From contig NZ_JHVM01000003.1 in the NCBI RefSeq assembly GCF_000620145.1, positions 248,001-312,000 on the forward strand: DNA of 64,000 nt, written 5' to 3'. Shown here in pieces: positions 35,797 to 44,796 of this stretch. The notes under the pieces were generated by a model. The model had not been told where the DNA came from. It was given only the letters and a program-made list of their open reading frames with translations, and did not search any database. Both the position numbers and the translations under genes were made by a program. Position 1 is the stretch's first letter, and the number at the start of each line of letters is the position of its first letter. The DNA comes from Deefgea rivuli DSM 18356 (GTDB taxonomy: Bacteria > Pseudomonadota > Gammaproteobacteria > Burkholderiales > Chitinibacteraceae).

Positions 35797-38193
35797 TTAG
35801 TTACGCAAAGGCTTGTTGAACTCAATCATGTGCATGATGCGCTCTTGGGTTTTGCCTTTTTTCAGCAAGCCCATAAAGCGTTCACGCTCTAGTTTGAGTA
35901 TCCATTCCTCGTTCACCAAAGTGCCTGCATCCACATCGCCACCGCAAACAATCTCGGCGATCTGCACGCCGATATGGAAGTCGTATTTCGAAATAAAGCC
36001 GCCTTCCAGCATATTGACCAGTTGCGCACGAATCGTTGCTGCGCCTGAACGCCCTGCTACGGCAAAGGCCTTAGGCCGTACTGGCGCACGGTATCCGCTG
36101 GCCGCCATTGCACGTACTTGGGCTTGCGCCACATACAGCAGCTCATTGGCATTCATCACGATGACGTCAGATTCTTTCAAATAGCCGATTTGCTGACCTT
36201 CTTCCGCGCTAGTGCCCACTTTGGCCATGGCCATCGCCAGGTAATAGTCTTTCAACACTTCTAAAATATTGCCGTTACGCGCCAAACGCGAAGCGCGCAG
36301 TGCGAATTCTTTACAACCACCACCCGCTGGCAAGAGGCCAACACCCACTTCAACCAAACCGATATAAGTTTCAACGTGCGCGACAACGCGAGCGCAGTGC
36401 ATCAAGAATTCGCAACCACCACCAAAGGCATAACCTTGCGCAGCGCCAACCACGGGCACTTTGGCGTATTTAATCGCTTGCGAGGTGTTTTGAAACTCAG
36501 CCACCATGTGCTCAATCGCAGCAAAGTCGCCAGTCATAAACGCTGGGCCCATGCTCATCAAATCCGCACCGACTGAGAATGGTGCGGTCGAATGCCAAAT
36601 TACCAAACCAGGGTGGTATTGCTCTGCAATCTTGATAGACGCTTGGATACCGGCCAATACATTGGCACCCACGCAATGCGCTTTGGTTTTAAAACTGAGT
36701 ACAGGAATATCATTGGCTGACGCACCCACACTGGCAGGCGGCAACCACATCCGTACGCTATCGTTTTCAAACAAAGTTTCGCCAAAATCAGCTTCAGCTT
36801 CGCCCAAAACCGTTGGCGGATAGAATTGTCGTTCATACACAGGCAAGTTCGAGCGACCAACCAAGAGCGATGTCGCCGCGCTGAACGAGCCTTGCGGCGT
36901 ATGCACGCCATCGCGCGCTATGACCCAAGCTGGCAATGGCGTGCTCGACAGTGTTTTGCCTGCGGCGATGTCTTCATTAATCGCCGCCGCAACAGCCTGC
37001 CAACCCGCAGCCTGCCACATTTCAAACGGACCTTGCTCCCAACCAAAACCCCAACGAATCGCAAAATCCACATCACGCGCATTGTCAGCAATGTGTTCGA
37101 GCTGTACAGCGATGTAATGCCATACATCGCGCAAGCAAGCCCAGATAAATTGCGCCTCAGGATGCTCAGAAGCACGTAGCGCAGCGATTTTGGCCGCTGC
37201 ATCTGGGTTTTTCAGCAAGGCTTTCACTTCATCCGATGCTTTTTGACCGCCTGCGACATATTCACCACTAGCTGGATCGAGCATCAGCACGTCTTTGCCG
37301 ACTTTCTTAAAAATACCTTGGCGCGTTTTCTGCCCCAAAGCACCCGCCGCGATCAGGCGATTGAGCCATTCTGGCGTTTGAAATAAATCATGCCACGGAT
37401 CATCGCCTAGCGTGTCGGTCATGGTTTTCACGACGTGCGCAAAAGTATCCAGACCCACCACATCGGCAGTGCGGAAAGTTGCTGATTTTGGGCGACCCAG
37501 TTTCGGGCCGGTTAAATCATCAACCACGTCAAAACGAATGCCAAAAGTTTCCGCGTGGCGAATCGTTGCCAACATCGAAAATACGCCGATGCGATTAGCA
37601 ATAAAATTCGGCGTATCTTTGGCGCGAACCACACCTTTACCCAAACGCAAGGTCAGGAAAGTTTCCAGCGCATCGAGGGTATCAGCTTGGCAACCTTGAG
37701 TAGCAATGAGTTCAACCAGATACATATAGCGCGGCGGATTAAAGAAATGAATCCCGCAGAAACGAGATTGCAGCTCAGTCGGCACGCTGGCAGCGAGTTT
37801 TTCAATGGATAAACCCGAAGTATTGCTCGCGAGAATCGCATGCGGCGCGAGATGTGGCGCGATTTTGGCGTAGAGATCGGCTTTCCAATCTAGTCGTTCA
37901 GCAATCGCTTCAATCACCAAATCGCAATCAGCCAATAGCGCTAAATCTGTACCGTAATTGGCCGGCGTAATACCATCGACGCGACCCGCCGACATCAGCG
38001 GCGCTGGTTTGAGTTTTTTTAAATTATCGAGTGCTTTGAGTGCAATCGCATTGGGATTCCCCTCCGCCGCCGGCAAATCAAACAATACCGTATCAATACC
38101 CGCGTTTGACAGATGCGCAGCGATTTGCGCGCCCATCACACCCGCACCCAACACCGCAACGCGGCGAATTGGGCTAGTTGCAGAAAAAGTCAT
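35797..38193 (-). CDS. fadN: Bifunctional 3-hydroxyacyl-CoA dehydrogenase / enoyl-CoA hydratase (FadN-type order)
   Basis: The 798-residue protein opens with a Rossmann NAD-binding site (VAVLGAGVMGAQIAAHLSNAG), followed by the dehydrogenase C-terminal domains with GIHFFNPPRYM. The crotonase domain is in the C-terminal third (FSVGADLMSMG, AQGYAFGGGCEFLMHC, GLVEVGVGLLPAGGGCKE with catalytic Glu). This dehydrogenase-first order is that of Bacillus FadN and the reverse of E. coli FadB. It performs the hydration and NAD-dependent oxidation steps of beta-oxidation. I chose the ATG at 38193 with GAGGAAA upstream; a 38229 start is also in frame. The gene name is by architecture. Confidence 0.9.
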   Translation of the reverse strand: MTFSATSPIRRVAVLGAGVMGAQIAAHLSNAGIDTVLFDLPAAEGNPNAIALKALDNLKKLKPAPLMSAGRVDGITPANYGTDLALLADCDLVIEAIAERLDWKADLYAKIAPHLAPHAILASNTSGLSIEKLAASVPTELQSRFCGIHFFNPPRYMYLVELIATQGCQADTLDALETFLTLRLGKGVVRAKDTPNFIANRIGVFSMLATIRHAETFGIRFDVVDDLTGPKLGRPKSATFRTADVVGLDTFAHVVKTMTDTLGDDPWHDLFQTPEWLNRLIAAGALGQKTRQGIFKKVGKDVLMLDPASGEYVAGGQKASDEVKALLKNPDAAAKIAALRASEHPEAQFIWACLRDVWHYIAVQLEHIADNARDVDFAIRWGFGWEQGPFEMWQAAGWQAVAAAINEDIAAGKTLSSTPLPAWVIARDGVHTPQGSFSAATSLLVGRSNLPVYERQFYPPTVLGEAEADFGETLFENDSVRMWLPPASVGASANDIPVLSFKTKAHCVGANVLAGIQASIKIAEQYHPGLVIWHSTAPFSVGADLMSMGPAFMTGDFAAIEHMVAEFQNTSQAIKYAKVPVVGAAQGYAFGGGCEFLMHCARVVAHVETYIGLVEVGVGLLPAGGGCKEFALRASRLARNGNILEVLKDYYLAMAMAKVGTSAEEGQQIGYLKESDVIVMNANELLYVAQAQVRAMAASGYRAPVRPKAFAVAGRSGAATIRAQLVNMLEGGFISKYDFHIGVQIAEIVCGGDVDAGTLVNEEWILKLERERFMGLLKKGKTQERIMHMIEFNKPLRN

Positions 38194-38258
38194 AAATATT
38201 TCCTCAATTCGGTGTGGTGCGCGCGGCAAGACTCATCACCGCTCAGCACCACACGCAA

Positions 38259-39575
38259 TCAAAAGCGATGGTTGTACTGCATACCCAAAGTGATGGAATC
38301 AACGCTGTAGTTACCATTGATGCTACCGGCGGCTTTTTCGCTGGCATCAAGCGGCTTGCGATTGATCGTCGAGTCTTTTAGCTGTACATAAATGGCCGCC
38401 AGATCGATTGAGCTATTTTTATTGATGTTGTAACGCGCACCCAAGGCGTACCAGATCCGATCGCTATCGGGAATACTGGCGATGCGTTCAGCATCATTGC
38501 TTTCAGGCGATTGATCGTAAGCTAAACCCGCACGCAAAACCCAAGATGCATTCGGTGTATAAATCGCACCCACTGAATAGCGATTCGTATCACGCCAGTT
38601 CGTTACGGTCACTGAATCAGTACGGCCATCAGCTTTGATCCGAATTTCATCAAAGCGCGAATGCCCTGTCCAAGTGTAATCAGCGGTCATTGCCCATTCT
38701 GGCGTGAATTGGTGGAAGCCATTGAGCGAGAATGATTCTGGCGTTTCCACATTCAACTTGGCCGATGTGTCTTTCAAGCTTTTACCAATAGCAGTCGGTT
38801 GTAATGCCGCTGGCACGGTAAACTTCAAATCGCCTTCTAAGGTGTGGCGGATTTTTGAGCGGTAGGCCATACCAACGCGAGTGCTTTCGCTAAGTGTGAA
38901 CAAGGCACCGAGGTTATAGCCGTAGCCAATATCATCACCCGTCACTTCAGACTTACCGTCGTACGCCTTATTACCCGACAGCGCTGGATTAGCAGCCGCT
39001 CCTAAATCCAAGGCTTTCGATAGCGTACCTTCGATGTATTGCATACTAAACCCAGCACCCAAAGCCACCATGTCATTCACTTTGTATGAAATCGACGGGT
39101 TTAAATTAATGGTTTTAATTTCGCTTTCTAGTGTTTGATAACGGCCAACCCAGTCGTTTTCGTAATCGGTATGCGAACCAAACGGCACAAAAAGACCTAA
39201 ACCAACGGTGGTTTTTTCATTGATCTGATACGTACCGTACATATGCGGTACCGCTGTCGTGGCACCAAAATTACCGCCATTACCGCCGGTAATCGTTTTA
39301 CCCGTTGCCGTTGTTGATTTGATATTGCTGTATTCACCATCCGGCATAATCACATTCAATACGCCACTCACTTGCGTACCTTCAAGGCGACTCATACCGG
39401 CGGGGTTATAAAAGATCGTCGATGCATCCATGACTTCGGCCGCACCTGAATTGGCCACACCCTGATTACTGGCACTTTGCGTACCAAAATGGTAGCCCGA
39501 CGCCAGCACTGAAGCCGAACTCAAGAGCAAGCCACTCGCGCCAATTACTTTCAACGAACTCACAAGCTGTTTCAT
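38259..39575 (-). CDS. fadL: FadL/TodX-family long-chain fatty-acid outer-membrane transporter
   Basis: The 438-residue protein has a signal peptide (MKQLVSSLKVIGASGLLLSSASVLA) followed directly by SGYHFGTQSASNQGVANSGAAEVMDASTIFYNPAGMSRL, the FadL plug region with the NPA motif. It ends as a barrel strand (SITLGMQYNHRF) with terminal Phe. It imports long-chain fatty acids or other hydrophobic compounds. I chose the ATG at 39575 with GGAG upstream; the longer frame to 39728 runs through a dispersed repeat. It sits between fadE and the FadN-type gene. Confidence 0.93.
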   Translation of the reverse strand: MKQLVSSLKVIGASGLLLSSASVLASGYHFGTQSASNQGVANSGAAEVMDASTIFYNPAGMSRLEGTQVSGVLNVIMPDGEYSNIKSTTATGKTITGGNGGNFGATTAVPHMYGTYQINEKTTVGLGLFVPFGSHTDYENDWVGRYQTLESEIKTINLNPSISYKVNDMVALGAGFSMQYIEGTLSKALDLGAAANPALSGNKAYDGKSEVTGDDIGYGYNLGALFTLSESTRVGMAYRSKIRHTLEGDLKFTVPAALQPTAIGKSLKDTSAKLNVETPESFSLNGFHQFTPEWAMTADYTWTGHSRFDEIRIKADGRTDSVTVTNWRDTNRYSVGAIYTPNASWVLRAGLAYDQSPESNDAERIASIPDSDRIWYALGARYNINKNSSIDLAAIYVQLKDSTINRKPLDASEKAAGSINGNYSVDSITLGMQYNHRF

Positions 39576-39645
39576 ATTTGTTTCTCCAAGGTGTACTGCA
39601 TGAGGGTACAAGTCAACTCTAGGGCCAACTTTAAAACTAACTAGT

Positions 39646-39766
39646 GCAAAAGTTTTGGCCCAAGGCCACCTTGTATACCAAGGCGTCGAAGTCGCAGGCA
39701 GTACAGTCAGTACGGCAAGACGAGACAACGCAGCAAGACTGGGTGGCCTTAGGCCAAAACTTTTGC
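39646..39766. repeat. Dispersed repeat with AAGGCGTCGA core, copy 2
   Basis: The core (39680-39736) matches copy 1. It is enclosed by long inverted arms, GCAAAAGTTTTGGCC plus AAGGCCACC on the left (39646-39669) and their complement on the right (39742-39766). It fills most of the fadE-fadL gap. Confidence 0.75.
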
Positions 39767-39774
39767 TTTACAAG

Positions 39775-42231
39775 CTAAACAATGCTCCGATGAATTGCAT
39801 CTACATCAGCATTTTCTAAATGTGCATCAAAATCGTCGACCATAATGACTTCGCGTTTCAAGCGACGCGCCCGCACGATTTCTGCGTGCTCGTCAGTCGT
39901 AATCAAGCCCAAAGATAAAGCTTCTTGTAAACGTGCTTTAGCAGTGATCGATTTAAGCTGACCTTCGCGCTGCGCACGGCGCAGTTTGCTTTCAATACCT
40001 TCCGTTGCAATCACCGCTTTAAGTGCATGTTCAAGCACGCCGACCGAATCAGTCTCATCTGGCGAGCGGTACATAAATTGCACCAAACGATCGCGCGATG
40101 CCGATGGCTCCATCAAATTACGCGCAATTCGTGTTCCCACGCGATCTGCAGGCTGCGCCAAAGTCATGCCGCAAGGAAACACCACGCGGCGCGCAAACCA
40201 TGCAATTGCCCGATTCGGATGATTGGCTAAAAAGCCGTGCATCGCTTCTTGACAGTCATACAGCGCCGTTTCTACTGCCCAACGCACCAGTGGACGGTCT
40301 TCTTTAGGCTGGCCATCATCATGGAATTTCTTCAATGCTGCCGTTGCGATATACAGGTTCGACAACATATCGCCCAAGCGAGCGGATAATTTCTCTTTAA
40401 ATTTCAAGCTACCGCCCAAGGTCGCCATTCCCATGTCGGCTAAGAAAGCAAAAGCCGATGAAAAACGCACGATATCGCGGTAATTTTGTGCCGTTGGCCC
40501 ATCAACAGGCGCAACAACAAAACGTGCACCTGTCAAACCTAGCCAGATTGAGCGCACCATATTTGAGATGGCAAAACCGATGTGCCCCATGACTGCATCA
40601 TCAAATGCCACCAAATCTTTACTCATCGCCGCTTTGAGTTCACGCAATACAAATGGATGGCTGCGAATCGCGCCTTGGCCAAAAATAATCATGCTGCGCG
40701 TTAGAATATTAGCGCCTTCTACTGTAATAGCAACGGGTATTGCGTGGTAGCCCAGAGCCAGATAGTTACGCGGGCCAATACATACTGCTTTACCACCATG
40801 CACATCCATTGCATCGTTCAGCGTTTTGCGCATTTTTTCGGTATTGTGGTATTTCAAAATCCCAGAAATCACCGATGGTTTTTCACCCGAATCCAGCGCA
40901 GTCAAAGCAAGGCGTTGCGCGGCATCCATTTGATAGGTGTAGCCACCGATCCGACCTAGTGCCTCATCCACGCCTTCAAAGCGGCCAATCGACAGACCAA
41001 ACTGGCTACGAATCCGTGCATACGCACCGGTGGTATACGACGCCAACATACCCGTCGCAACCGACATCGCTGGCAAGGAAATACAGCGACCCACTGACAG
41101 ACATTCGACCAGCATTTTCCAGCCTTTGCCGACGAAATCCTGCCCGCCAATCACCCAATCCATCGGGATAAACACGTCTTTACCCCAGTTCGGGCCATTC
41201 TGGAATGCGCTGGTACCTGGATAATGACGGCGGCCAATTTCAACACCTTCGTGCGTCGTTGGAATCAGGGCACAAGTAATACCGATGTCTTCTTTATCAC
41301 CGAGTAATTGCTCAGGATCGTACAGCTTGAAGGCCAGACCTAAAATCGTCGCCACTGGCCCTAAGGTGATATAGCGTTTTTCCCAAGTCAGGCGAATGCC
41401 GAGCACATTGTCGTAAAACACGCCAGTACGCGGATCGGTATAGCTGCCACGCGTCACGATACCAAAGTCAGGAATCCCGCCCGCGTCCGATCCGGCCTCT
41501 GGGCTGGTTAGTGCAAAACAAGGGATTTCTTCGCCGATAGCGAGTCGCGGCAAGTAGTAATTCTTTTGCTCTGCTGTGCCGTAATGCTGCAATAACTCGC
41601 CCGGGCCGAGTGAGTTCGGCACCATCACTGTCACTGCAGCCGAACCTGAGCGCGTTGCGATCTTAGTCACTACACGAGCGTGGGCGTAGTTGCTGAATTC
41701 TTTACCACCGAATTCTTTTTTAATGATCAGACCCAAAAAGCCGTTTTTCTTAATGAAATCCCACGCTTCGGGTGGCAGATCTTTGGTTTTTTGCGTGATT
41801 TCCCAATCATTGAGCATCGCGCACAGAGTTTCGGTCGGGCCGTTTAAAAATGCTTCTTCTTCAGCGCTGAGTTTTGGTGCGTTGTATTGATGCAATTTGG
41901 CAAAGTCAGGCTTGCCCGAGAACAAATCTCTATCCCACCACACCGTACCGGCATCGACTGCTTCTTGTTCAGTTTGCGACATCGCAGGCGTGATTTTGCG
42001 AAACACGCCAAACAAAGGCCCAGTCAATACAATCCGACGTATTGGCTTGAGATTCAATACTATTAATACCGCCAATAAGATACCTGCCCAGATCGGATTC
42101 GCGCCCTGCTGAAATACGGCAAAAGCAGCACCAACCAAGAGCAATAAAGAACTCCACCACAGTGGCGCGCGCGAATACGCTAGCGCACCCAATAAAACGA
42201 CAATGGCAATAATACAAATAAAAATAGACAT
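39775..42231 (-). CDS. fadE: Acyl-CoA dehydrogenase, large FadE type
   Basis: The 818-residue protein has the FadE length and N-terminal membrane anchor (MSIFICIIAIVVLLGALAYS and WWSSLLLLVGAAFAVF). The acyl-CoA dehydrogenase core follows (CFALTSPEAGSDAGG; LTWEKRYITLGPVAT; MDAAQRLALTALDSGEKPSVISGILKYHNTE; DVHGGKAVCIGP) and the FadE-specific C-terminal domain. It catalyses the first, FAD-dependent step of beta-oxidation. GGAG precedes the ATG at 42231. It begins 19 nt after the psrA-like gene, so the two are cotranscribed. Confidence 0.95.
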   Translation of the reverse strand: MSIFICIIAIVVLLGALAYSRAPLWWSSLLLLVGAAFAVFQQGANPIWAGILLAVLIVLNLKPIRRIVLTGPLFGVFRKITPAMSQTEQEAVDAGTVWWDRDLFSGKPDFAKLHQYNAPKLSAEEEAFLNGPTETLCAMLNDWEITQKTKDLPPEAWDFIKKNGFLGLIIKKEFGGKEFSNYAHARVVTKIATRSGSAAVTVMVPNSLGPGELLQHYGTAEQKNYYLPRLAIGEEIPCFALTSPEAGSDAGGIPDFGIVTRGSYTDPRTGVFYDNVLGIRLTWEKRYITLGPVATILGLAFKLYDPEQLLGDKEDIGITCALIPTTHEGVEIGRRHYPGTSAFQNGPNWGKDVFIPMDWVIGGQDFVGKGWKMLVECLSVGRCISLPAMSVATGMLASYTTGAYARIRSQFGLSIGRFEGVDEALGRIGGYTYQMDAAQRLALTALDSGEKPSVISGILKYHNTEKMRKTLNDAMDVHGGKAVCIGPRNYLALGYHAIPVAITVEGANILTRSMIIFGQGAIRSHPFVLRELKAAMSKDLVAFDDAVMGHIGFAISNMVRSIWLGLTGARFVVAPVDGPTAQNYRDIVRFSSAFAFLADMGMATLGGSLKFKEKLSARLGDMLSNLYIATAALKKFHDDGQPKEDRPLVRWAVETALYDCQEAMHGFLANHPNRAIAWFARRVVFPCGMTLAQPADRVGTRIARNLMEPSASRDRLVQFMYRSPDETDSVGVLEHALKAVIATEGIESKLRRAQREGQLKSITAKARLQEALSLGLITTDEHAEIVRARRLKREVIMVDDFDAHLENADVDAIHRSIV

Positions 42232-42250
42232 GATGTTCTCCAACCTACGC

Positions 42251-42895
42251 TTAAGCTGCCGCGGGGCTATTGAGCCCCGCAGCGATAAATGGCAATAGCA
42301 TGTCCGCCACCAATTGCGGATCACGGGCGTTCACTACAGGTTGCGTCATAAAGAGGCGCATCACGTTATTGCCAGCAAATGCGTTAAACATTGCACTGGT
42401 CATAAAATGGAAACGCCAATTGATTTCTGCGGTCGATAAATGCGGCAAGGCATGCGCTAGCGCCGCCAAATACTTGCGGGTGAGTTCGCCATAACGTTGC
42501 GGGAGTTTTTCTTTAAGGGCGGGATTAGGCTCAACATAGCTGCGAGCCAGTAATTTAACGAACACCAAGCCGCCATATTCTGGATTACTACCCATTTCCA
42601 TCGCGGCAGTCATAAAAGCCTGCGCCACTTCGATGGCGGAATAGTCGTTTTTTGCAGCAGTGAGTTCGTCGATTTTACGAATAGACAGTTGTGCAAACGG
42701 TTCGGCGCGACGCTCAAACACAGCTTGGAACAAACCATCTTTGGAGCCAAAATAATAATTCACCGCCGCGATATTGACGCTCGCCGAGCTGGTAATTTGC
42801 CGCATCGAGGTGCCGGCAAAACCATGCTCTACAAACAGCAGCTCTGCCGCATCTAAAATGCGCTGCGATGTTTCTAAGGCTTTCCCCGTTTCCAT
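42251..42895 (-). CDS. psrA: TetR-family regulator, PsrA-like
   Basis: The 214-residue protein has an N-terminal HTH (QRILDAAELLFVEHGFAGTSMRQITSSASVNIAAVNYYFGSKDGLFQAVF) closely resembling Pseudomonas PsrA, and a helical ligand-binding domain. PsrA represses beta-oxidation genes and is released by long-chain fatty acids. Support comes from position directly upstream of fadE and from a perfect palindrome in its own upstream region (42929-42948) that fits the published PsrA consensus (G/C)AAAC-N4-GTTT(G/C). Autoregulation of the psrA-fadE operon is the simplest reading. Confidence 0.88.
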   Translation of the reverse strand: METGKALETSQRILDAAELLFVEHGFAGTSMRQITSSASVNIAAVNYYFGSKDGLFQAVFERRAEPFAQLSIRKIDELTAAKNDYSAIEVAQAFMTAAMEMGSNPEYGGLVFVKLLARSYVEPNPALKEKLPQRYGELTRKYLAALAHALPHLSTAEINWRFHFMTSAMFNAFAGNNVMRLFMTQPVVNARDPQLVADMLLPFIAAGLNSPAAA

Positions 42896-42928
42896 GCCCT
42901 ACCCCTGTAATAACTTGATTTACGTCAA

Positions 42929-42948
42929 TTTCAAACGACTGTTTGAAA
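42929..42948. promoter_or_regulatory. PsrA-type operator upstream of psrA-fadE
   Basis: TTTCAAAC-GACT-GTTTGAAA is a perfect 8+4+8 palindrome 34 nt before the psrA start codon. It contains CAAAC-N4-GTTTG, the PsrA core. Confidence 0.75.
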
Positions 42949-43013
42949 GTTAAATCTTGTCACTACATAAGTCAAGTAGGAAGCACTAATCTAGGGAATT
43001 TACTTATTATTTT

Positions 43014-44333
43014 CTACAACAGCGCATCTAAACGATGCAAAACTTCCACAAAGCGTGGGCGCTGCAAAACATGCACTTGGCAACATTGCGCGGCGAGATC
43101 CTGCAGTTGATCTTTTGCCTCATCACCACACCACTTAATACGCTCAAGCAATTCGGCCAGCAACACGCCAAATGCACGCACCTCAATTTTTTCTAATTCA
43201 GCCTGCGGCGCAGTCTGAGCATAGAAAGAAGCCGCACCAAAATCACCCAAATACGCATGACCTGCCACATCGTGCAAAATATTGTGCGCATACAGATCAC
43301 CATGCAAAATACCTTGCTGATGCAAATGCAGCGCCGCACTTGCGATACTACGAGCAATACTCAGCGCCGTAGCGAATTCAAGAACGAGCGTTTGCGCATA
43401 AACATCTCGCGTACAGCTCGTCAAACTCGGCGGCTGCGCCAAAATCGTAAATTGCGGCTCAATCAGAGGCACGACCAAACCTTGCATCTGCTCTGGATGC
43501 TCAATCAGTTGCCCGTGCACACCAATTAAATTCGCGTGCGAGCCCGCCGCGCGACAAACGGCCATTTCAGTTTGTGGCAAACCATCACTGGTCACCTCGC
43601 CTTTGAATAATTTTAGTGCTACGTTATTAATGCCCGATGGCTGCGTATGCTGCGCGCGATAAATCGTTCCTGAAGCGCCCTCACCCAATAGCTCACCAAC
43701 TTCTAAATCCGACCATGCAATCTGCACACCTTCATTACCAACAGCACGATCCGACTCAAAGCCTTTATTTAAAGGGTTGCCACCCAAGGCCAGCCACGAC
43801 AACTTCGGCAATTTCAACAGCCACTCCGGCAAGCCATGCAATTGATTGGCAGCCAAGCGAATTAATTCGAGCTGCTGACAAGCCGCCATTTCTGCTGGTA
43901 ATGATGTTAATTGATTGCCAGCCAACATCAATTTTTGCAATCCTGCGCAAGCGCCAATACTCGCAGGCAATTCGCCAATTTGATTATCGGTCAGTACCAA
44001 CCAGCGCAAGGATTTCGGTATAGACTCTGCTGGAACATCCACAATTTGATTAGCTTTAAAGCCGATCATCGTCAACGCAGCGCAATTTCCAAGCACGACG
44101 GGTAGCTGCGTAAATAAATTGTCCGAGCAGAAAATAATCTGCATTTGATGCAAACGCCACAAATCATCGGGCAGGCTGGAAAGCCGATTACCCGATAAAT
44201 TGAGAATTTCCAAACTATCAGCTAAAGCAAAAATCTCGCACGGGAACTCAGTCAAGCCGCAAGACAAATCTAAGCGTTTGATGCCAGCCAATTCGCCATT
44301 TCGAAGCCGCGCCAGTGTGTCCTTACCCTGCAT
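43014..44333 (-). CDS. Leucine-rich-repeat protein kinase
   Basis: The 439-residue protein has about seven LRRs in residues 15-195 (units such as LEILNLSGNRLSSLPDDLWRL and LQKLMLAGNQLTSLPAEM). A Hanks-type kinase domain follows (about 205-439): GEGASGTIYRA glycine loop, VALKLF lysine, HGDLYAHNIL catalytic loop with HGD in place of HRD, and DFGAASF. There is no membrane helix or signal peptide, so it is cytoplasmic. The ATG at 44333 overlaps the upstream YchJ-like stop (TGATG), so it is translationally coupled. Similar LRR-kinase proteins occur in scattered proteobacteria; substrate and role are unknown. Confidence 0.88.
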   Translation of the reverse strand: MQGKDTLARLRNGELAGIKRLDLSCGLTEFPCEIFALADSLEILNLSGNRLSSLPDDLWRLHQMQIIFCSDNLFTQLPVVLGNCAALTMIGFKANQIVDVPAESIPKSLRWLVLTDNQIGELPASIGACAGLQKLMLAGNQLTSLPAEMAACQQLELIRLAANQLHGLPEWLLKLPKLSWLALGGNPLNKGFESDRAVGNEGVQIAWSDLEVGELLGEGASGTIYRAQHTQPSGINNVALKLFKGEVTSDGLPQTEMAVCRAAGSHANLIGVHGQLIEHPEQMQGLVVPLIEPQFTILAQPPSLTSCTRDVYAQTLVLEFATALSIARSIASAALHLHQQGILHGDLYAHNILHDVAGHAYLGDFGAASFYAQTAPQAELEKIEVRAFGVLLAELLERIKWCGDEAKDQLQDLAAQCCQVHVLQRPRFVEVLHRLDALL

Positions 44334-44740
44334 CACGCCACATCACCATCGACGTAAAACCAGCGTCCGTTTTCACGCACAAAGCGGCTATGTTCGCTTA
44401 AACGATGCGCTTTGCCGCCCACTTTGTAGCGCGCAACAAAATGCACTTCGCCTTCATTACCGTCCTCGCCCGTCTCTATAGCAAAATCAACTTTCAAACC
44501 CAGCCACTTCACACCAGCATCGGCTGACAAATCCAGTTCAGCAGCACGCGTACTGGGATGCCACGTCGCTTGCAAATAGTCAGCCAAGCCCAAAACATAG
44601 GCGCTATAGCGCGAGCGCATCAGGCTTTCTGGCGTCGGTGCGGCGATTCCCGCATGGTACACGCCGCAGCAGAGTTCATACGTTGTAGCGCGACCGCAAG
44701 GGCAAGGCGCGACGGCGGAAAAGGTATTTTTGGCAGTCAT
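44333..44740 (-). CDS. YchJ-like SEC-C motif protein
   Basis: The roughly 135-residue protein has an N-terminal SEC-C zinc motif (PCPCGRATTYELCCGVYH) and the YchJ central domain (PTPESLMRSRYSAYVLGLADYLQATWHPSTRA; FVARYKVGGKAHRLSEHSRFVRENGRWFYVDGD, an NTF2-like fold). Function is unknown; it binds Zn in the N-terminal motif by family knowledge. I chose the ATG at 44740 because the SEC-C motif then lies near the start, as in homologues. It is coupled to the LRR kinase gene and divergent from the HAD gene. Confidence 0.88.
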   Translation of the reverse strand: MTAKNTFSAVAPCPCGRATTYELCCGVYHAGIAAPTPESLMRSRYSAYVLGLADYLQATWHPSTRAAELDLSADAGVKWLGLKVDFAIETGEDGNEGEVHFVARYKVGGKAHRLSEHSRFVRENGRWFYVDGDVA

Positions 44741-44796
44741 TTGAGCTTCAAGGCGAGTAAACTGGCGTATTGTTGAAACAAATCGCAAATAAGGCA

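Noticed and set aside
40735-40782. GGGTATT-like sequence in fadE as another 48-nt element copy
   Set aside because: It lacks the other end and the internal block, and the residues encoded belong to the conserved dehydrogenase core.
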